Assembly (NCBI GenBank): GCA_037043015.1 | Contig: CM073322.1 | Location: forward strand, 19,417,601-19,481,600 | Source: Bryum argenteum | Lineage: Eukaryota; Streptophyta; Bryopsida; Bryales; Bryaceae | Length of the DNA stretch: 64,000 nucleotides | Direction of reading: 5' to 3' | In this document: positions 45,236 to 57,574 of the stretch, piece after piece | Position numbering within the stretch: the first letter of the stretch is position 1 | Layout of the letters: every line of letters starts with the position of its first letter | The notes under the pieces: model-generated | What the model was told of the DNA's origin: nothing | Seen by the model: the letters and a program-made list of their open reading frames with translations, nothing else | The model's database searches: none | Program-made: the position numbers and the translations under genes

Positions 45236-46014
45236 TTCTATTCTATCCTAGATGCGAGGCTTGGGAACTTGGATCTTGTGAGTTAGATAATAATTATGTC
45301 GACCTTCATTTTCCAAACGCTTGTAAATTAGGCACTTGCATCTGCAAACCTCATTTGCCCATAAACCATCCAAGTGAGATATAGAGACATTTACATGTGG
45401 AGTCAATTTGTACATGGGAACGAAAGAGGGCAAAATCCTTTCAATGTGGTTGGTTATGAAGCTTAAGCCTTTTGTAAATTGTACTATTTTCTCATACATG
45501 AGCTTTTAGTCCTCTAGGCAAATTAGGGGATGTAATTTTTTTTCTCTGTAATGAATTCAACTTTTATTTGCATCCAAAAACAAGTAAACTATAAATTATC
45601 CATGAAAACTTTTAGATTACCAAATCATTTAAATAGTAATGTTCATAGTAACCACTAAAGTTCCTTAAAAGCCAAACCGGCTTTTTGCAATTTTGAGCGA
45701 ACCCATTGAAGGGACACATTTTAGTAATCCTGGTTGTAATTTTGTATGAGTTTTGTAATACATATGAGTTGTATGTAGTAAAGTATATAAGGCCAAATTC
45801 CAGTTTTTGAGATTTTTTAAGGCATTTCTAGGTTGCCAACCAAAAATGGGTTACGTGGTTTTATTTTAGATTTTTTTGAGTTTATATTTGGAATATATTG
45901 TGACCATATCACTACTAAAATGACCAAAGTGAACCAAGTCATGAAGACAACCAATTTTAAAGGAGTAGCCTCCAAAAAAGAAAAAACCAATCTTCAAAGT
46001 TTTTAGTGAAATTC
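45236..46014. other. No gene seen
   Basis: The stretch is AT-rich intergenic sequence. The short minus-strand frame at about 45,248-45,499 shows nothing recognisable. Confidence 0.4.
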
Positions 46015-46192
46015 TAAGGGTCGCTTCACACTATGGACCATGTAGATTGACCATGGCTTTCTAAGATTTGTGATTGGAGAGTAAAAAACTCTTGGTCCCA
46101 TTTGGCTTCACACTACTTGAAAAAAAGGAGAATGATCATTACCTGTGAGGTCCCCAAAGTATGCTAAATTTTGCATAGTGGATAATCGGTTT

Positions 46193-46262
46193 TCATGGTC
46201 TCCTTGACTATAGTTGAGTTGAAGCAAACACCTCGACTCAACTACAATCAAGGAGACCATGA
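46193..46262. other. Near-perfect ~27-bp stem hairpin
   Basis: CATGGTCTCCTTGACTATAG and its near-exact complement (with a single A/T change) flank a ~16-base loop. Transcription would give a long foldback that could feed small-RNA pathways. It is inside a MITE, so I do not call it a microRNA gene. Confidence 0.5.
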
Positions 46263-46373
46263 GGCTCAGAAAACATTGATTGGAAAGTGTTCAATCAATC
46301 TAAAAAGAATGGAGGAAAAAGGGGAGGGTAAGAGAGAGAATAATGAGGATTTATATTAGAAACTTGAGCTTAA

Positions 46374-46597
46374 CCCTTAAAAGTCAGACCCAGCCCGAGG
46401 GGTTGGGTTTTTTTTGGAGAGAATCTTGCTCATAACTTACACTCCATTATACCAAATGGAATTTTTAGAGAGATCCTTAAAGAAATCTATACTTTCTTAG
46501 AATAGAGCTCAAGCAAATTAAAAATAGAATAATGCTAAAAATGGAGTTTAAAAGAGATTTTGGGTGTGGTACCAGGAAAGTATATGACGTTTAAGGG
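46374..46597. mobile_element. 224-bp piggyBac-type MITE
   Basis: TTAA flanks it at 46,370-46,373 and 46,598-46,601. The ends are CCCTTAAAAGTCA and, read inward from the right, CCCTTAAACGTCA. These match the start of the piggyBac 2 termini (CCCTTAAACG), so that family may have mobilised it. Confidence 0.8.
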
Positions 46598-47163
46598 TTA
46601 AACTTCTCCGGGTCCAAATCCACTTTACACTACAAGAGTGACCAAGCCAGTGAAAATGATTTATAGACCCATGACCATGAACATGATTTTTTCTTGGTCA
46701 TGGCTCTTGATCCATCGTGTAAAGGGACCGTAAGCTTTTCTTTCACATTTTGTTAAAATTGAGGTTTTGGAACTTTTCCAAATTTGGGGCGAGTTCACAC
46801 AAGGAGTGGAGGTTGTCTTTTGGGTTGAGGCCATTGAAATAGAGCTCCCTCATTGGTATAGGAGATAAGGCTAACCCCAAGGAGTTTAGATTGGGAGTGG
46901 GGGCCAATAAACATATAGCCACTTGAAACATATTCGTTTTACACCAAATTAGTTTTCTTATGAGCAAATAAATGCCACTAACATGGCCCCAAGCCTCTCA
47001 AAAAAAAGCTCCCAAATGGTGAGTTCCTTTCATCTTCTTGGAAGCCATGTCAAGAGGATAAATGCACTCAAGTCACTGGCACTTGAGGCCCATTTGTGTG
47101 CCACATGGAACAAATTGGCCTCCATTGTCAAATGGCCCTGGCTCTAGTGCAAACCCACCCTAA

Positions 47164-47667
47164 GGGACGATTTACATGGGGAGTCAAGACCAAAAAATAT
47201 CTAAGCCAATTCACTCACATTTTGAGCCCAATTGGCTCCATGGGCCACTTGGAAAACACATTAAACAAATTATAAATTGTGGGCCAATTCCCCCATGTGT
47301 AAAGCCCTTGGGGCCGATTTCTAGAAGGAGAAACAAGGCCATGGAACCAATTCGTATTATTAGCTACATTCTATGCTTTTTGATTTGTTCACATTAAAAT
47401 ATAGTAGTGATAAAACAATTTTTAATTGAAATCAAGAGATGGCCTCTAGGCCATGAAGTGGCCTTCCATTGTTGTATTTCCCAACTTTTGGAGCGCGGGC
47501 TGTGTCATACCTTGTCCCCCACCCATCATAATATAATTTCAGAAAATTGGCCTTGACTCCCCATGTAAAGCCCTTGGGGCCAATTTCAGGAATTGGACCA
47601 ATCACAAGAGAGGATTTGGGCATGAATTGGCCCCATCACTGGCTTGACCCCTCGTGTAAAGCGGCCC
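47164..47667. mobile_element. Harbinger/Tourist-like MITE, 504 bp
   Basis: TAA flanks it (47,161-47,163 and 47,668-47,670). The ends are GGGACGATTTACATGGGG and, read inward, GGGCCGCTTTACACGAGGGG. Inner copies of 'tgtaaagcccttggggcc' occur near 47,300 and 47,565, which suggests nested or rearranged relatives. Confidence 0.65.
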
Positions 47668-47670
47668 TAA

Positions 47671-48896
47671 GTGGTGAGCTCTTAACGCCATTTGCATTAA
47701 AACTTGGATTGAAACCGCATGCTGATTTACAGCCTCAACGTCAAACATCATGAACATATCACACAATTTAAATGAGCTATAAATGAGACAGCGTAGAACC
47801 CGGGTTGCAAATTTGCACGGGACCGTGAATTGGTTCAACTATTAATACATTCCTTGGTTCAAATTTGCACAGAACCCAAGCCTTGTGTCTGGCAATAGCA
47901 TGAAACCCTAAATATGGCACAGGAATATTCAAAGAATGAGCAGCACTTCTGTGAAGATTAGAAACGATGAAGCCAACTCAATTTTGTACTACTACGGCCC
48001 TAGCTTACATTCTCAAATTTAGAGCTTCGATCCAGATCCATTCATGTGCCGTGTTCATGAAAAGTCTGAAAATGGGGCAACAAATTAGGCTTCATTCCTC
48101 GGTATAGTAATGAGAATCATCATAGCAGCCTTTATAAGCGGATATGAAGCCAATCAGGTGCCCCCCCCCCCCATGAGATATTCCTTGGCGCTAAATTAAC
48201 CCGTTTAACAAATATTTGAATTCATTCAATGCTATTGTTGAGGGAGATTTTGGCTGACTGTGTTTTGCGACCCACAAGCTCCATGCGATGTGAGGCCACT
48301 AATCGTTGCTATGAAGTTGGAGATGTAAGGTAGAGGAACCCATAGTCGATAAGTTAAGGCGATTTGCATAGTAAAAGTTGTATTACTCATGGGGAGAAAT
48401 TTTTCTCATATAAGGAAATAAGGTTTAGGTAGAATGCACATTTTTCCAAAAAAAATTTCTCAAAATTGAAATTACTACAAATTAAAAAGGTGAACAATTG
48501 ATCCGGACTAGTTACCAATATGTAGCTTCACCTGTATCAATAACTATAAGACTAGTTCACAAACACAAATTCACTAATTCCCGTGATGGAAACTGATGTA
48601 ATGGAGCTAACCACATAACTAATAATTGATACTGTCGTTCAGTAGAGGCCGGTCATGCTTAAAGCCGAGCACAAGGCTAACAATAACCAAGCAGTCCAAA
48701 GTTGGAAAACCAACACACCATGGCACCTAATTTTGCTACTTAATTTAGTGCAGCCATTCTAAACTAGGAAGCCACCATGCACAATCACAAAAAGTTGCCA
48801 TGATTTTCACTATTTGCCGAAACCAAATGTCGACAATTGGTCAATCAGACCGCGGCAATTGGGGAGTCTACAACTTGGGCATGGGGACCATATCGA
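47671..48896. other. No gene seen
   Basis: The stretch is intergenic sequence with a poly-C run near 48,165. No exon or element boundary can be supported. Confidence 0.4.
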
Positions 48897-48900
48897 TTAA

Positions 48901-49483
48901 GGTAGGAGTGGTGAAAACCGTCTGACTTTCAGCTTTACATACTTGGAATAGTGGTGTAAAATATTAATTATTTTTTGATGGTCCGCAAAGCTAGTGCAAA
49001 TCCATCCCAGAATTTTTTTTTAAAAATGAGTAATCCTATAATTTTCTATGAATTTTTGAATCTGGAGTCTTAGGAGTCATGCAACCCGAACATAGAGTGT
49101 TGGCTTTTTTGCAAGGTTGTACTCCGGAAACTGTGGATCGAATGTCCCGAAAAAAATCAAAAAAGGTTCACTACTTGACATAGGAGTTGTCCAAAACCGT
49201 TCAGTATGCATGGTTGAGGTGAAAATAGTGGATGGTGACAAAATTCACATGTGCTGACACAATCGTGCATGGTGACATGAAACCGCCATTTCCACCCACA
49301 AAGATTCAATTAATCCACCAAATTCATGGCGTGAACCGACCTCAAATGTTCCCAAAACCGGCCAATTTACCATAAATTTTTTTAACTTTGGTTTTTTACG
49401 AATCACGTCGGACGGTTCTACAGACCCTACCCATAAACTTAGTGTGCGGTTTTAGGGGCTGGACGGTTTTCACCACTCCTACC
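48901..49483. mobile_element. 583-bp TTAA-flanked MITE
   Basis: The terminal inverted repeats match perfectly over 22 bp, beginning GGTAGGAGTGGTGAAAACCG. TTAA lies at 48,897-48,900 and 49,484-49,487. The TTAA duplication suggests a piggyBac-like mechanism, although the ends start GG rather than CCC. It has no coding capacity. Confidence 0.75.
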
Positions 49484-50126
49484 TTAATAGTATTGAGGTA
49501 GGCGAAGAAAGAAGAGTTGGAAAGGGATTTGGTTGGAAGCACAAGAGGTGTTAGGGCCGCTTCACACTATGGCCGAAGGTCAAGAGGCCATTGGTTTCAA
49601 CCAATGAAATTGCACGAAACCATAGTTTTGGCCTCTCGAGCCTTCACACTATAAGCCAAAGTCCAAAGGCCGTCGCAAGCAAAATTGCTTATATGGCAGC
49701 ACTTTTTGACTAAAGTGACGGCCTCTGGGCATTTGTTTAGGTCCTGCAAAATGCAAGACCCAAACAAATGCCTAGAGGCTGTCACATTTTATTTATTAAA
49801 AAATTCAGAAAGTGACAAAAATTGCAGCCCTTGTATTGTCCTCAAATCAATTTATTTAGTTGAATGAATTAGCTTCAAGGGCCACTAGGACTTTTTAAAC
49901 CATTTTGCTATAGTGCACACCACCTCACCGGCTCACTCCTCCTCAAGGCTATGCAGTAAACACATCTTCAAAGTCGGAACCCAAAAGCATCCCCGACATG
50001 GGGTGAGATTGATCATTTTTTGTTTTTATTTTTTAAACTTAGGATCACTTAATGTGCCAATCAATTGAGAGAAACTGACATACATACAGATGATTCATTC
50101 TTTGGAGGGGAACTTTATTCTTTGGA

Positions 50127-50290
50127 GGGCTTGGCCTTTGGAAACTTCACACTACGGCCGTCCAAGTTGAGAGGCCGTGAGAGTTCATGGCCAAAGCTTT
50201 GGATTTTGGGCTTGGCCTTTGGAGACTTCACACTACGGCCGTCCAAGTTGAGAGGCCGTGAGAGTTCATGGCCAAAGCTTTGGATTTGTA
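50127..50290 (+). repeat. 82-bp tandem duplication
   Basis: Two nearly identical units start GGGCTTGGCCTTTGGA at about 50,127 and 50,209. A third start of the same unit appears at about 55,819, immediately after the Gypsy element. The insertion therefore landed at a unit junction. Confidence 0.85.
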
Positions 50291-50520
50291 AGAGTCTAGC
50301 TGTCAAAACAAGCAAAAACTACAAAAGAAATATATTGATCCAAGACTTAGGTTTACAATGAATAAGAGTCCCTTATATACTAATCTCTTGGCTGAACTGC
50401 CGAGGCTATACTTTAGCTCTACTGCCGAGGCTATACTTTAGCTCTACTGCCGAAGTTCTATTTATAAAATTAATAGCGAGTGAACATCCGAGTTTATCAA
50501 CGAGGCCTTGGCCCATGACA
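50287..50520 (-). repeat. 3' LTR of the Gypsy element
   Basis: The 234-bp LTR contains internal copies of CCGAGGCTATACTTTAGCTC. It differs from the other LTR at only a handful of positions, mainly near 'agctgtcaaaac' and 'ggctgaactgcc'. Confidence 0.93.
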
Positions 50521-50545
50521 AATGCCTCCTCCTCCTCCTCCTCAT

Positions 50546-53500
50546 GTCTTTGATGAATTAACAAGTGTCATACAAGAGAATGTGCCCAAGGAATATCAAG
50601 ATGCAGACGCGCGCAACAAGCGCTCGTAATCGCTTCTAAGGCCATAACATTTTGTAATTGGCAAACAGGTTCCCCAAGAGGCTCCGCCATCCCGTCCACT
50701 TTACAAGTAGTTGCCAACCGCGCCACGACGTCGATGTTGCAACACTCTTTCAACAAAGATACTCGTCCTCGCTAGTGGATGCCTCGAAAGCGGGATTGCT
50801 CAAAACAACACCGGCTCATTATCACGAGGTAGTTGGGAAGGCAACGGATTCTCACCGCCTTCTTCACTAAACTCACATGAAAAAACAGGGATGAATACCG
50901 ACGGTGTATTCAAACGAACCGCATGTGTACCTCACGCACTCCAATACACGATAAGGAAGAGCAATCCAATCAAGCTTCTTGATCTGGCCGAGACGTGTTG
51001 ATGTTCTTCAACTTCAACCACACACGATCACCCGGACGAAAATCCTCGCCACCGAAAGTCGTGTATTTGATCGACGTTCTTGAGTCTCTTGCGCAATGGC
51101 CATTGCCGTTTTTGCCGATTCACTTGAATTACGCCATCTTCAACAAGCTTGCGTCCTTTTTTCCGCCGGTGACAACGAAGAACTCCGCCTCCTCGGGTAT
51201 AGTAATATTCATGACCGAATGATGATAACCGTGAGTCATAAAAATGCGGACATACCTATAGATCATGACACACGATTATTCAATGCCATCATCGCGATCG
51301 GCAATCGAAAAGCCCAATCTTCTTGCTCAAATGTCGTGAAAATACGAAGATATGTTTCAAGCTCTTGATTCGCCCTCTCTGTTGCACCATCTGTCTCGGA
51401 TTGAAAGTCGCCGACAACCGACGCGTAATCTTCATCAATCTGCATACTTACCCCAAAGCGGACTAACAAATTGACTACCACGATCCGACACAATTCTGCA
51501 GGCAATCCGTGATCTTGAAAAACTTGCTCTAAAAGTTTGTGAGCCACATCAAGTCACGAATTGTCTTCATAGGCACAACAATGATAGATTTGGACAAACG
51601 GTCTCTCACAACCATGATATTTGTACAATGAGTCGCTTGGTGCCAATCCGTAATAAAATCAATGGAGAGCTCGGTCAAATCCGTGCGGAATTGGCAAAGG
51701 TTTTAGCAACCCCTCGCTTCTCGCTCCCGCCAAATCTTCGATTTCCCACACACGCTTGCAATTCCGCATAAATCTCCGAACATCTTGTGTCAACCTGCGC
51801 CACGATATTCACGCGCAATCAAGTCACGCGTGCCTCACGACCTGGATGTCCTGCTGGTGGTGAATCATGAGTAGATTGGATCAAACGCGCGTCCAAGAGG
51901 TTCGTGCGCGAAATCCATATTCGTCCACGCCAACGCAATCAATCGATGACTGAATCTACTGAACACTCACTAATCGTGATAGGTAAGCCCCATTCTTTAG
52001 GTAGTCGGCGCCACCATCCATAACCGCCGCATCTTCCAATAACGATGATTTGTTTGCGCGGCAACATCCCATAATGCAATCATCTCTGCGTCAATAAATG
52101 GACATATGGGACGCGGGTCATTATCGACTCAGAAGCGGAGCCTCTTTCTCTCGATCGCATCACCATCTCTCGATCCATGCGGATTTAGCGACAACCTTCA
52201 AAGCGCCATCATCTCCGTCAAAAGTCGATGATATCGATTCACGATTCGATCATCATCTCGTGTTGAGAAAGATCCTGCTCCCCGACGAAAAGTGCATCCG
52301 ATTGAACTTGATCCTTGCCAGGCTTGTGCGCGATCTCAAAGTCAAAATCATTCAACTCGTAGGCCCAACGCATTTGCTCTCTCGCCAAATGTTGCTTCTT
52401 CCGAAAATAAGCCAAATTGCGATGATCTGAACTCACTTCAAAATGTTGGCCAACAAGTAATGTACGCCACTCGCGGATGCAATGTACAATCGCTAGCATT
52501 TCCTTGTCATGAATCGGATAATTGGACTCACGGATCGTTTTTTTCGAGAAATAAGCAACCGCATGCCAAAGTCCGTCCACCTTTTGCATTAAGGTGCCAC
52601 CAACAAAGATAACCAGAGGAATCACATTCAATAGTTGTTTCCAAACCTGGAGTCCATTTAACGAAAGCACCGCGCATGAATTAATGCCTCCTTCAATCGA
52701 TCAAAGACATGTTGACATTTCGATGTCCAATGGAAAGGTTGATCTTTCCGCGTTAGTCGAGTAAGAGGTTACGCAATGTTAGAATATCCATCTATGAATT
52801 GTCGATAATAATTGCGAAAAACCTAAAAATCCACGAACTCCTTTCACTTTTGTTGGCGGCTCCCATTGACGAATTGCCTCAAGTTTTGTTGGATCGACCG
52901 CAAACCCCAACCGTCTTCACCAAATATCCAAGATACTTAATAGTGCCCGCTTCAAACTCGCTCTTATCAAAATCAAGTTGAAGCCTGCGTTAGCAAACTT
53001 TACGGATGATCCTCGAATCGCATCACGATGTTCTTTTTGAGATCACTATAGATCACCACGTCATCAATATATGCGAAAGCAAGATATATCCAATTAATCG
53101 CGAAGTATCCAATTGATATATCGGCCGAAAAGTTGCAGCGCCTTGCGTCGGTCAAAACGGTGTGACCAACCACTCATATAAGCCAAAGCGTGTTTTGAAC
53201 GCCGTCTTCCACTCGTCACCTTCTTTCACACGTATCCGATAAACGCAGAGATTACATCAACCTTGGAGATATATTTGGTCGCAAAAGAATGGATCTTAAC
53301 GCCTCATCAATGCGCGAATCGGATAGTCATCCCTTCCGACTCATCTCGTTCAATCGCCGATAGTCAACACGTAATCGCAATCCTCCGCCAGGTTTCTTCA
53401 CAAATATGACCGGAGTCTGCTGCGGGTGAATTACTTACGCGAATAAATCCATTATCCAACAACTCCGTAAGGGTCTTGCGCAAAACTAATAATTGATCCT

Positions 53501-55577
53501 GGACATCCGATCTGTGGCGTGGCGGGGATGTCATCATTAGTCTTCCTTCAATAAGATTGATCTCGTGATCAACCCTTTCCTATGCGGGGGCGACTTTGCA
53601 TCTTGTCGATTAAAAGCGTCAATAATCGGCATGAGCTACGGGAGCATGTTGTGCGGGTCCCTATACACCTTCATTGTAGTGCCTTCGGATGTCAACCAAG
53701 TGGCACTAAAAACCTCTACTTGGTTCACCGCTTCTCCGCAAAGTTTGAATCACCGATGCACGTATCTCTTGCATTGGCTCCAACGTGTCGGTCGAGTCTT
53801 CACAATCATCTTGAAAGGTTTTCAACGCAAACCTCTTCTTTAGCAGGCCGAGCACTTGCATCATGTCGCTCCATCCAACCTTTTCCCAAGATTATATCAT
53901 CTATCCGTCCCGGAATAACATAGGCAACAATCCTCTCCTCCATACCATCAATATCGCCATAAAATTTGCAATTTGGCAAATCATAGGCCGCTTCTTCATT
54001 GTCGTAACTTGCTCCAAAGATCTAGGTTGAAATGTTGAATAGATGACGATCCAACCCTCTCCGTCGAACAAATTGCTCGCATACGCTTCTGAAAGCATTG
54101 GCATCCGAGAATCACACAAAGCACGAGCGGATATAGTTGAGTTTATTAAAACATCAACATACATACCACCCGTGTCTAAGTTCGTCTCCTAGATTCTTCA
54201 ACTTTGACAACTCCGCTCCACGCCTCCGATCGAGTCTTATGCGGAAGTCGCTCGTTTTTCCGACTCTACATCGTAGTCACAACTCTCCATCTCTTTGACC
54301 TCCTCTATCTTGACATTGTTCTTCTTTCTCACTCACGCGCACTATCGAAGTTTTGTCCGCGCTCTGTTTCTTCTTCTTCTTCATTGCCTTCACCTTGCTT
54401 GGATGAATAGTCATTTTGCACGCGGCCTCGCTTCAAACATAAAAAAAGCGATGTCCCTCTTGGCGACACCGTTGTTGTTCCTCCAAAGTCGATCGTCTCC
54501 TCCGCTTGCTTATTTGGATCGTAGGCATCCAATCCATCTCATCTCCATCCGACCATACGCGATTTGATGTCGCGATCGGAGCCGCACGACCCTTCCGATA
54601 TTGTAAGCAATCAAGTTGAGAGCCGACCGCCAACAAAGCTTGGACAAACATACCATAATCGATGTACGTCATAGGTCCAATCATCGCGTTGCATCTCTCG
54701 AGTTGAGAGCACCGCGAAGATATCCTATCTTCACCATATCCGGAACCATGGTAAGTTGACTCTCACCAAGCTCCTTCTCAAACTTGGGCAAGAATGTTGC
54801 GAATGACTCCCTCTACCCTTCTTCATTGCTTGAAGCCGATTCAATGCCAGTATTCTTTGCATTCGGTCGATGTAAACGTTTGTCAAGATGTTGAATAAAA
54901 GTCGTCGCATTGCAACCACGTTGATTTTGGTAGAAAGATACTACCATCATCATCGCTTCGCGTCCATCCTCGAAAACAAGTATGCGGCTTGATCTTGAGG
55001 TGTACCAAGATACTCCATCAATTCAAGCTTGTTATCCGCTTCGACCTTCCATATCGGGTAGCCCTTGCGACTCCCGTCAAACTTTGAAATATCGGCAATC
55101 GCTTGCGCAATGCGACGGCAGCTCCTCCATATTGTTCTTTGCATCGATTGCGGCATCATCTCGCGATGAAGACGGACCTCCTAAACTCGTGAATTGTCCG
55201 GCCCATTGAGCCACTGCGCGATCATTGTGCAACCAATCGCTGATAGCCAACTTCTCGACTGGCCGGAAGCTTTGTAGTTGTGTGCGCAACCTCACGATCT
55301 CCTCGTTGATAGTCTTCCGCCGTAATTTCTCCTTGCGCTGCTGCTGCTGCTGCAAGATCTCATCATCGATCATCCGGGCGTTCTCCATCTCAAAAAGCAA
55401 CACCTCTCAATCAACTCTTCAGCCGCAAAGCTTTCAAATGCGTCCCGCTTCGTGGCTATCTTCAATCACTACCACGAGGGTGGATAAGTTCCTCAATCTA
55501 ATCAATGTCCTACTTTTGTCGTTTGAAAAAACAAGGGAGGATGAAGCCCTTGAAAAATCAAGAGAAGCCTTGGATTA
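50546..55577 (-). pseudogene. Gypsy gag-pol, heavily frameshifted
   Basis: Fragments in three minus frames read in order. Gag-like: KFDGSRKGYPIWKVEADNKL near 55,090. A protease-like piece with ALCDS lies near 54,110, where the usual D-(T/S)-G is lost. The RT has the YIDDVVIYSD catalytic motif at 53,042-53,071. RNase H (SKKTIRESNYPIHDKEMLAI ...) is at 52,239-52,670. Integrase (QDHGLPAELC, TDGATERANQELE) is at 51,263-51,547. These enzymes would reverse-transcribe and integrate the element, but stops and frame changes occur every few hundred bases, so it cannot be autonomous. Confidence 0.85.
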
Positions 55578-55813
55578 TGTAAGAGTCTAGTCACAAAAAC
55601 AAGCAAAAACTACAAAAGAAATATATTGATCCAAGACTTAGGTTTACAATGAATAAGAGTCCCTTATATACTAATCTCTTGGTTTGAATCTGCCGAGGCT
55701 ATACTTTAGCTCTCTCGCCGAGGCTATACTTTAGCTCTACTGCCGAAGTTCTATTTATAAAATTAATAGCGAGTGAACATCCGAGTTTATCAACGAGGCC
55801 TTGGCCCATGACA
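55578..55813 (-). repeat. 5' LTR of the Gypsy element
   Basis: This is the 236-bp counterpart of the left LTR. On the minus strand it starts TGTCATGGGCC and would hold the promoter. I could not recognise a standard tRNA primer-binding site directly after it. Confidence 0.93.
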
Positions 55814-55981
55814 GGATTTTGGGCTTGGCCTTTGGAGGCTTCACACTATGCCCGGCCAAAGGCTCCAATTACAATATTTTATTGGATATTTTCAGTAAAC
55901 TTCTTTGGACTCTCAACAAAGTTTGGACTCTCAATTCCACGGCCTCTCGACTTGGACTGCCATATTGTGAAGCGGCCCTTA

Positions 55982-57409
55982 GAATCTATTAGAGCATGCC
56001 CAGGCCAGACCGCTCCCCTGCATGAAAATCTTGCTAGAAGTACGGAGCAGAAATTTGAAAATACAAGCATATTCTTGTACTCCACTAACCTAGAAGCTAT
56101 GCACAAAAAAACACTTTGTGCACTCTAATAAGTTTTGTCCTCTAGATCTACATATTTCATATTGCAAGACCCTCTTAGATTTGTCCTCTAGATACTTTCA
56201 TCTCCAATGAATCAAGGCTTTATGGCTTCAATGTCTCATATTTCATTCTCAAAATTGTTCTCTTTCAATGTCAAGGGTGAAAATCCTCAATTTATGAGGA
56301 TTGCAAGCCTGAGATTTTGTATCTAACTTGTCCATTAGTTCAGGTTTCATATTGCAAGACCCTCTTAAGAAAATACGGACATAGAAGCTTGATGGAGTGG
56401 TTGAGCATAAGATCCAAAACTAATCTCTATACAAAACTTTATGATACTTGTCGTCAAAGGGTACATGGACATGATGTTTGAAAAACCTTAAAAAACTTGA
56501 GATAATATATTACTCCGATTATCATATCAAGAAAGCCGAAATGGCGGTCTGAGATTTTTGCGGGGAAAAATTTCAGCCAACTTTGATCAATATAACCTCA
56601 AAATTGGAGAAAAAATTAACGGTTCAAATTTGACATGTGAATAAAGGGTCAAGTTAACTTCAAGATCCTACAGTTGGATCTTCTAATTAATGCTTAGATT
56701 GAGTTTCTTTGGGCCTGAAGTGAAAGTTTCTATTTGATAATTTAGACAATTTTGTATCAAGGGGTTAAGAGTTGATTGAGAGCCAACACCGAATTATGTG
56801 GAGGACGAAAATGTTGAGCACTGTGTTGGGAGTAGCAAAAGGGCATTATGAGTCACGTCTGAATAGCATGTGTGCAACCAATGCATGAGCACTTTTGCAA
56901 CAGAACTTACTGCTCCGCAAGGACAATAATAGAGCAAGCATTGCATGCTCTCCATCACTTCTCCCTTTACCACACATGTCGTTAAACCCTAAAACTAATC
57001 CAACAGATAGCTTAGCTTAGCTTAACCAGGGTTACGGCCCGAGGGAGTACAGTAGGAAGTTTCACCTCTTCCCCCAAATTGTGCATGTCTGTATTGAAGT
57101 ATTTTGATGCTTCTCAAAAGATGGTCTTTCAACTTCTACGCGTAAGAAGATTTTGTATAGAAAACTTGAGATATTCTCAACATTTCAGAGTTTTTTTGTT
57201 TTTTTTTTTTTTTTTTTCTTACTCTCAGAAATTGATGAAGAATATGCAATTGAGGAAGTATTACAATCTTATAATACCCATCTCAAGAAGTGAAACTTTC
57301 ATGAGAATATGTTACGAAATAGAGATACCTACCACGCCCCCACAACCTCTATGAATATTTGAGGATCTACATCAGATTTGAGGGTGCCATGTTTACAACT
57401 TTGGGAGTG
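55982..57409. other. No gene seen
   Basis: The stretch is AT-rich intergenic sequence. A short duplication, 'catattgcaagaccctctta', occurs near 56,160 and 56,345. No exon can be supported. Confidence 0.4.
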
Positions 57410-57560
57410 AATATCTCCTACACTATCTCCCAAAATCTCATTAACACTCTTGGAATGCGGGCCGCGAAACACGCTTGAAATGCGAAGAAGAGGGGGTATG
57501 GGAGGCGTCCAACCCGAGGGGTCTTGGTGGCGGGGGGTCTTGGGTGAGGGGTCTTAGGGT
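57410..57560 (-). repeat. Inverted copy of the 45.0-45.2 kb element
   Basis: It contains CACTATCTCCCAAAATCTCA, AAGCGTG-like words and the GGGGTCTTGGG minisatellite in reverse orientation compared with 45,020-45,235. The minisatellite is shorter here. Confidence 0.7.
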
Positions 57561-57574
57561 CCTACACTATAAGA

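Larger units (their letters stand above)
46018..46730. mobile_element. Harbinger/Tourist-like MITE with a nested MITE
   Basis: TAA flanks the element (46,015-46,017 and 46,731-46,733). The left end GGGTCGCTTCACACTATGG and the right end read inward, CGGTCCCTTTACACGATGG, are imperfect inverted repeats. GGG-type ends with a 3-bp TAA/TTA duplication fit PIF/Harbinger MITEs. It contains the piggyBac-like MITE at 46,374 and a near-perfect hairpin at 46,193. Confidence 0.65.
50287..55813 (-). mobile_element. Ty3/Gypsy LTR retrotransposon, 5.5 kb
   Basis: Two LTRs (50,287-50,520 and 55,578-55,813) start TGTAAGAGTCTAG and end CCCATGACA on the plus strand. GGATT duplications lie at 50,282-50,286 and 55,814-55,818. 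A polypurine tract (GAGGAGGAGGAGGAGGAGG on the minus strand, within 50,521-50,545) adjoins the left LTR, so transcription runs right to left. Domain order on the minus strand is gag, protease, RT, RNase H, integrase, which is the Ty3/Gypsy order. Confidence 0.93.
49554..55978. mobile_element. Harbinger/Tourist-like element split by the Gypsy insertion
   Basis: TTA flanks it (49,551-49,553 and 55,979-55,981). The ends are GGGCCGCTTCACACTATGG and, read inward, GGGCCGCTTCACAATATGG. Subtracting the LTR element leaves about 0.9 kb with internal duplications. The terminal repeats match the MITEs at 46,018 and 47,164. Confidence 0.65.
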
